Origin: Apilactobacillus ozensis DSM 23829 = JCM 17196
Lineage (GTDB): Bacteria; Bacillota; Bacilli; Lactobacillales; Lactobacillaceae
Assembly (NCBI RefSeq): GCF_001435995.1
Contig: NZ_AYYQ01000035.1
Span: forward strand, 138,416-202,415
DNA length: 64,000 nucleotides
Direction: 5' to 3'
How positions within the stretch are numbered: position 1 is the first letter of the stretch; each line of letters begins with the position of its first letter. A model generated the notes under the pieces. The model was not told the origin of the DNA. It made no database searches and saw only the letters and a list, made by a program, of their open reading frames with translations. Below, piece by piece: positions 60,495 through 64,000 of this stretch. The position numbers and the translations under genes are program-made.

Positions 60495-63077
60495 ATGAAT
60501 CCAGATAATTTTACAGAATCAGTTAATCAAGCATTAGCTGAAGCACAAAAAGTTGCTAGTAATCGAAGACATCAAGATATAAGTATTGCACATTTATTTA
60601 AATTTTTAATTCAACCTGGCGAATTAGCTCGACAAATTTTTTCTGAAGCTAAGCTAGACATCGATAATTTAGAAACAGAAATAGATAGTGAAATTGATTC
60701 AATTTCAGTTGTAGAAGGTTCAAACGTTAGTTATGGTCAATCATTATCATCTAATATGTTAGCTTTGCTACAGAATGCAGATAAAGAAAAAACTGCTTTA
60801 GGTGATGAATATATTGCAATTGACACTTTAGTAATTGCTTTAATGGATTTAAGTGGTTGTAAACTAACCGACTATTTAAAAAACAACAACGTAGATAGAG
60901 ATACTATCATTAAAATCGTTAAAAACATTCGTGGAGGCGAAAAAGTGACTTCTAAGAATCAAGAAGAGACTTTTCAAGCGTTAGAAAAGTATGGAACTGA
61001 CTTAGTTAAAGAAGCTAGGGCAGGTAAATTAGGTCCTATTATTGGTAGGGATGAAGAAATTTTAGACGTAGTACGTATTTTATCTAGAATGACTAAAAAC
61101 AATCCAATTCTATTAGGAGACCCCGGAGTAGGTAAAACTGCTATTGTAGAAGGGTTAGCTAAACGAATTGCTGTTAATGATGTTCCAGATAATTTACGTG
61201 ATAAATCGTTATTTGAACTTGATATGAGTTCACTAATTGCGGGTGCTAAGTACAGAGGTCAATTTGAAGAACGTTTAAAGGCCGTCCTTAAAGCAGTTAA
61301 AAAGTCTGAAGGCAAGATTATTATGTTTATTGATGAAATTCATAATATTGTAGGTGCTGGTAAGACTGAAGGAAGTATGGATGCTGGTAACATACTAAAG
61401 CCAATGCTTGCACGTGGTGAATTACATTTGATTGGTGCTACTACTGTTGACGAGTATCGTAAATACATGGAAAAAGATAAAGCGCTAGAACGTCGTTTCC
61501 AACGAGTAATGGTAAAAGAACCATCTGTAGATGACACTATTACTATTTTACGTGGGATTAAAGAACGTCTAGAAATTCATCATGGAGTTAGAATTCATGA
61601 TAATGCTTTGGTTTCCGCTGCTAAATTATCTGATCGTTATATCACTGATCGTTATTTACCTGATAAAGCTATTGATTTAGTAGATGAAGCTTCTTCCACA
61701 ATTCGTGTAGAAATGAATTCTAGTCCAACCGAATTAGATCAAGCTAACCGACAATTGATTCGTCAAGAAGTAGAACAAGCAGCTTTAAAAAATGAAACTG
61801 ACGATGCTTCCAAAAAGCGTTTAGCTAAATTGACCCCTGAACTAGCTGAAACTAAAGAAAAAGTAAATAATTTAAATGCTCGTTGGCAACGTGAAAAAGA
61901 TGCCATTAAAAAATTAGGCGATAAAAAACGTGAATTAGATAAGGCTAAAAATGATTTACAACAAGCTGAAAGTAATTATGACTTAAATCAAGCGGCTATT
62001 TTGAAACATGGTACGATTCCAGAATTAGAAAGCGAACTAGCTGATATGGAAAAACAAGATCATTCGAATGATTGGTTAGTCAGTGAATCAGTTACGCAAA
62101 ATGAAATTGCAAATGTATTAAGTCGAGAAACTGGGATTCCAGTCCAACGCTTAATGCAAGGCGAACGTGCTAAATTATTAAGCCTTGATAAAAATCTTCA
62201 TAAACGAGTAGTAGGACAAGATGAGGCTGTAGAAGCAGTGTCTGATGCTGTTTTAAGGTCTCGGGCCGGTCTACAAGATCCAAGTAAACCATTAGGTTCT
62301 TTCTTATTCTTAGGACCTACCGGAGTTGGTAAAACGGAATTAGCTAAAGCATTAGCACAGAATCTATTTGATTCAGAAGACCATATGGTTCGTATCGATA
62401 TGTCTGAATATATGGAAAAGGAATCAGTATCAAGATTAGTAGGTGCAGCGCCTGGGTATGTAGGGTATGAAGAAGGTGGCCAATTAACCGAAGCAGTTCG
62501 ACGTGATCCATACACAATTGTATTATTTGATGAAATTGAAAAAGCACATCCAGATGTCTTTAATATTTTATTGCAAGTATTAGATGATGGTCGCTTAACC
62601 GACGGACAAGGACGTACGATTGATTTTAAGAATACGATTTTAATTATGACATCTAATCTAGGTTCTGATATATTGCTTAGTGGAACGGATAAAGATGGTA
62701 ATATTAGTGATGATGCTAAAAAATCAGTCGATGCGTTATTAAAGATTAAATTTAAGCCTGAATTTTTAAATCGAATTGATGATGTCATAACATTTAAGCC
62801 ATTGTCATTAGGCGATGTAAAATTGATTGTTAAAAAAGTCATTAATAAGTTGTCCAAACGTACCATTGAACAATCAATTAAGATAAATATTAACGATGAT
62901 GCTATTAACTGGATTGCTCAAAAAGGTTATCAACCACAATATGGAGCAAGACCTTTACAAAGATTTATAACTCGTTATGTGGAAACACCACTTGCTAAGT
63001 TAATAATTGCTGGTAAAGTAAAACCAAATTCTGAAGTACAAATTAGCTTAAAAGATGATAAGCTAGTATTTGAATAG
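60495..63077 (+). CDS. clpB: Disaggregase ClpB (Hsp100)
   Basis: AAA+ unfoldase that rescues aggregated proteins with DnaK/DnaJ. The 860 residues have an N-terminal Clp_N domain (1-145), D1 with Walker A G-D-P-G-V-G-K-T (208-215), a coiled-coil M domain (about 400-525) characteristic of ClpB, and D2 with G-P-T-G-V-G-K-T (607-614). No ClpP-binding tripeptide loop is recognised, which fits ClpB. ATG follows GTGGGTGA. Under CtsR, whereas the dnaK operon is under HrcA. Confidence 0.97.
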   Translation: MNPDNFTESVNQALAEAQKVASNRRHQDISIAHLFKFLIQPGELARQIFSEAKLDIDNLETEIDSEIDSISVVEGSNVSYGQSLSSNMLALLQNADKEKTALGDEYIAIDTLVIALMDLSGCKLTDYLKNNNVDRDTIIKIVKNIRGGEKVTSKNQEETFQALEKYGTDLVKEARAGKLGPIIGRDEEILDVVRILSRMTKNNPILLGDPGVGKTAIVEGLAKRIAVNDVPDNLRDKSLFELDMSSLIAGAKYRGQFEERLKAVLKAVKKSEGKIIMFIDEIHNIVGAGKTEGSMDAGNILKPMLARGELHLIGATTVDEYRKYMEKDKALERRFQRVMVKEPSVDDTITILRGIKERLEIHHGVRIHDNALVSAAKLSDRYITDRYLPDKAIDLVDEASSTIRVEMNSSPTELDQANRQLIRQEVEQAALKNETDDASKKRLAKLTPELAETKEKVNNLNARWQREKDAIKKLGDKKRELDKAKNDLQQAESNYDLNQAAILKHGTIPELESELADMEKQDHSNDWLVSESVTQNEIANVLSRETGIPVQRLMQGERAKLLSLDKNLHKRVVGQDEAVEAVSDAVLRSRAGLQDPSKPLGSFLFLGPTGVGKTELAKALAQNLFDSEDHMVRIDMSEYMEKESVSRLVGAAPGYVGYEEGGQLTEAVRRDPYTIVLFDEIEKAHPDVFNILLQVLDDGRLTDGQGRTIDFKNTILIMTSNLGSDILLSGTDKDGNISDDAKKSVDALLKIKFKPEFLNRIDDVITFKPLSLGDVKLIVKKVINKLSKRTIEQSIKININDDAINWIAQKGYQPQYGARPLQRFITRYVETPLAKLIIAGKVKPNSEVQISLKDDKLVFE

Positions 63078-63090
63078 TAAATGCAAAATA

Positions 63091-63130
63091 AAAAAGGCTT
63101 GGACTTTTACAGTTCAAACCTTTTATTTTT
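63091..63130. terminator. Terminator between clpB and the DUF2929 gene
   Basis: AAAAGG-TTGGACT region (63091-63105) pairs with AGTTCAA-CCTTTT (63111-63124) with one mismatch; A-run and T-run on the two sides suit both convergent genes. Confidence 0.82.
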
Positions 63131-63317
63131 CAATCGCTTTTTTATCCATCATCAAGTTGATACCATTTACTAAGATGACAGCAGTTATTACAGAAACAAT
63201 TGCAATTTCTGTTGTTGAGTATGGTAGAGAGGTTAAATCGCTTGAAATGTATCCAATAACTTCACCAAATACTGCTGACCAGAAAATGATTGTTAAATTT
63301 GCAGAAATAAAACGCAT
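63123..63317 (-). CDS. DUF2929 family small membrane protein
   Basis: A 64-residue protein with two hydrophobic segments (I-S-A-N-L-T-I-I-F-W-S-A-V-F-G-E-V-I-G-Y and A-I-V-S-V-I-T-A-V-I-L-V). The F-W-x2-x3-G-x-V-x-G-Y-I pattern matches the DUF2929/YjzD family. Function unknown. The ATG at 63317 is chosen for GAGGTGGAT ahead; reading could start seven codons earlier. Oriented against its neighbours, often next to dnaE in lactobacilli. Confidence 0.82.
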   Translation of the reverse strand: MRFISANLTIIFWSAVFGEVIGYISSDLTSLPYSTTEIAIVSVITAVILVNGINLMMDKKAIEK

Positions 63318-63342
63318 TACATCCACCTCACATTTCAATAAG

Positions 63343-63372
63343 ATTTTAGCATAAAATCACGCAAAAATTCAA
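63343..63372 (-). promoter_or_regulatory. Promoter of the DUF2929 gene
   Basis: Read on the minus strand: TTGAAT (63372-63367), 18-base spacer, TAAAAT (63348-63343) with TGC ahead of it. Confidence 0.6.
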
Positions 63373-63407
63373 ACTAACTATTCGTATCATAAAAATTTAA
63401 ATAATTT

Positions 63408-63416
63408 TGTTATAAT
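63408..63416 (+). promoter_or_regulatory. Extended -10 promoter of dnaE
   Basis: TGTTATAAT at 63408-63416; weak -35. About 25 bases ahead of dnaE. Confidence 0.6.
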
Positions 63417-63441
63417 TTATTTAGCTAGAAAGGATGATTTT

Positions 63442-64000
63442 ATGAATTATACCCCATTACAGGTTATCAGCTCTTATAGTTTACTACAAAGCAATATATC
63501 CATAAAAGATTTAGTTTTAGAAGCTAAAAGTAGAGGCTATGATAGCTTAACTTTAACTGACAGAAATGTCATGTATGGTGCTATAGAATTTTATGATGAA
63601 TGTTTAAAAAATGACATTAAACCGATTGTTGGACTAACAATAGAACTATCAGGGACTGAAATATTAGATCAATCATTCGAATTAGTTTTGCTAGCTAAGA
63701 ATTTTAATGGGTATAAAAATTTAATGAAAATATCAACCTTAAAAATGACCGAAAAACGTGATAATGTTGGTCATGAATTAACGCTAAGTGATATAACACC
63801 ATATTTGAATCATTTATTTGTGATTATACCTAAAAATTCAGAAGTTTTCTCTTTACTGATGCGGGGCCAAAATGATTTAGCAATTAATTATGTAAAAAGC
63901 ATACAAAATAACGTAGACGAAAAGTCACTTTATTTTGGTGTTGATATTAATACGTCAGATAATTTAATTCAAATTATTAATAACCTTTCTAAAAAATATG
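63442..64000 (+). CDS. dnaE: DNA polymerase III alpha subunit, DnaE type, 5' part
   Basis: Second replicative polymerase of Firmicutes, extending RNA primers before PolC takes over. Only the first 186 residues are visible; the gene runs off the right edge. AAGGAT precedes the ATG. The PHP domain begins L-Q-V-I-S-S-Y-S-L-L and continues L-T-L-T-D-R-N-V-M-Y-G-A-I-E-F-Y, aligned with V-H-S-x-Y-S-L-L and L-T-D-D-H-V-M-Y-G of Bacillus DnaE. Two metal-ligand positions (H, H) are thus changed. Confidence 0.95.
   Translation, partial: MNYTPLQVISSYSLLQSNISIKDLVLEAKSRGYDSLTLTDRNVMYGAIEFYDECLKNDIKPIVGLTIELSGTEILDQSFELVLLAKNFNGYKNLMKISTLKMTEKRDNVGHELTLSDITPYLNHLFVIIPKNSEVFSLLMRGQNDLAINYVKSIQNNVDEKSLYFGVDINTSDNLIQIINNLSKKY

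Noticed and set aside
62198-62866. 222-codon open frame on the minus strand inside clpB
   Set aside because: Antisense to the conserved D2 domain of ClpB; no ribosome-binding site or family similarity, so a codon-bias shadow.
63070-63354. 94-codon plus-strand frame after clpB
   Set aside because: Crosses the bidirectional terminator and is antisense to the DUF2929 gene, which has family similarity, ribosome-binding site and promoter.

Overview
The window is one contiguous, AT-rich stretch of a low-GC Gram-positive chromosome, most likely a Lactobacillaceae member. It contains PolC plus DnaE, HrcA with a CIRCE operator, a CtsR box, Gram-positive T-boxes, a PyrR attenuator, TagB/TagF/TagG-type teichoic acid genes and no outer-membrane genes. 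The gene order (cdsA-rseP-proS-polC-rimP-nusA-ylxR-ylxQ-infB-rbfA-truB-ribF-hrcA-grpE-dnaK-dnaJ-lepA) is the lactobacillar one. Placement nearer a small-genome heterofermentative genus (Fructilactobacillus/Apilactobacillus-like) is only an impression from base composition and gene content. Nearly all genes lie on the + strand; two short genes are on the - strand. I see no tRNA, rRNA, CRISPR array, insertion sequence or prophage.

Layout. 1-7.9 kb: end of cdsA, rseP, proS, polC. 8-12.9 kb: the nusA-infB operon. 13-14.9 kb: truB-ribF. 14.9-19.8 kb: the heat-shock cluster hrcA-grpE-dnaK-dnaJ behind a CIRCE element. 19.8-23.1 kb: lepA, then a uracil permease gene behind a PyrR-type attenuator. 23.2-30.6 kb: an accessory two-gene operon of very large cell-envelope enzymes in which GT-A glycosyltransferase domains are fused to one or two CDP-glycerol glycerophosphotransferase domains. 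30.9-33.8 kb: a membrane protein, an unknown small basic protein, prmA and rsmE. 33.8-37.2 kb: relA, dtd, a HAD phosphatase. 37.2-40.6 kb: T-box, hisS, aspS. 40.7-45.8 kb: a YitT protein, tagB, tagG, a tagF-like gene, nfo. 45.8-51.2 kb: ppsR (- strand), rpsU, yqeY, phoH, ybeY, dgkA, era, recO. 51.2-57.5 kb: T-box, glyQ, glyS, dnaG, rpoD. 57.6-63.3 kb: trmK, a Nif3-like gene, pepT, clpB under CtsR, a DUF2929 membrane protein (- strand). The 5' part of dnaE runs off the right edge.

How it fits together. Most of the window is core information processing: replication, transcription, translation, ribosome maturation and protein quality control. Regulatory RNAs and operators can be read directly: two T-boxes (specifier GAC before hisS-aspS, GGC before glyQS), a PyrR-binding leader, CIRCE, CtsR and many intrinsic terminators. 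The accessory content is envelope polymer synthesis: five CDP-glycerol glycerophosphotransferase domains in four genes at two loci, plus a TagG export permease without its ATPase partner in view. The least ordinary protein is the 1682-residue polypeptide at 25.5-30.6 kb, with three predicted catalytic modules and an unassigned C-terminal tail.
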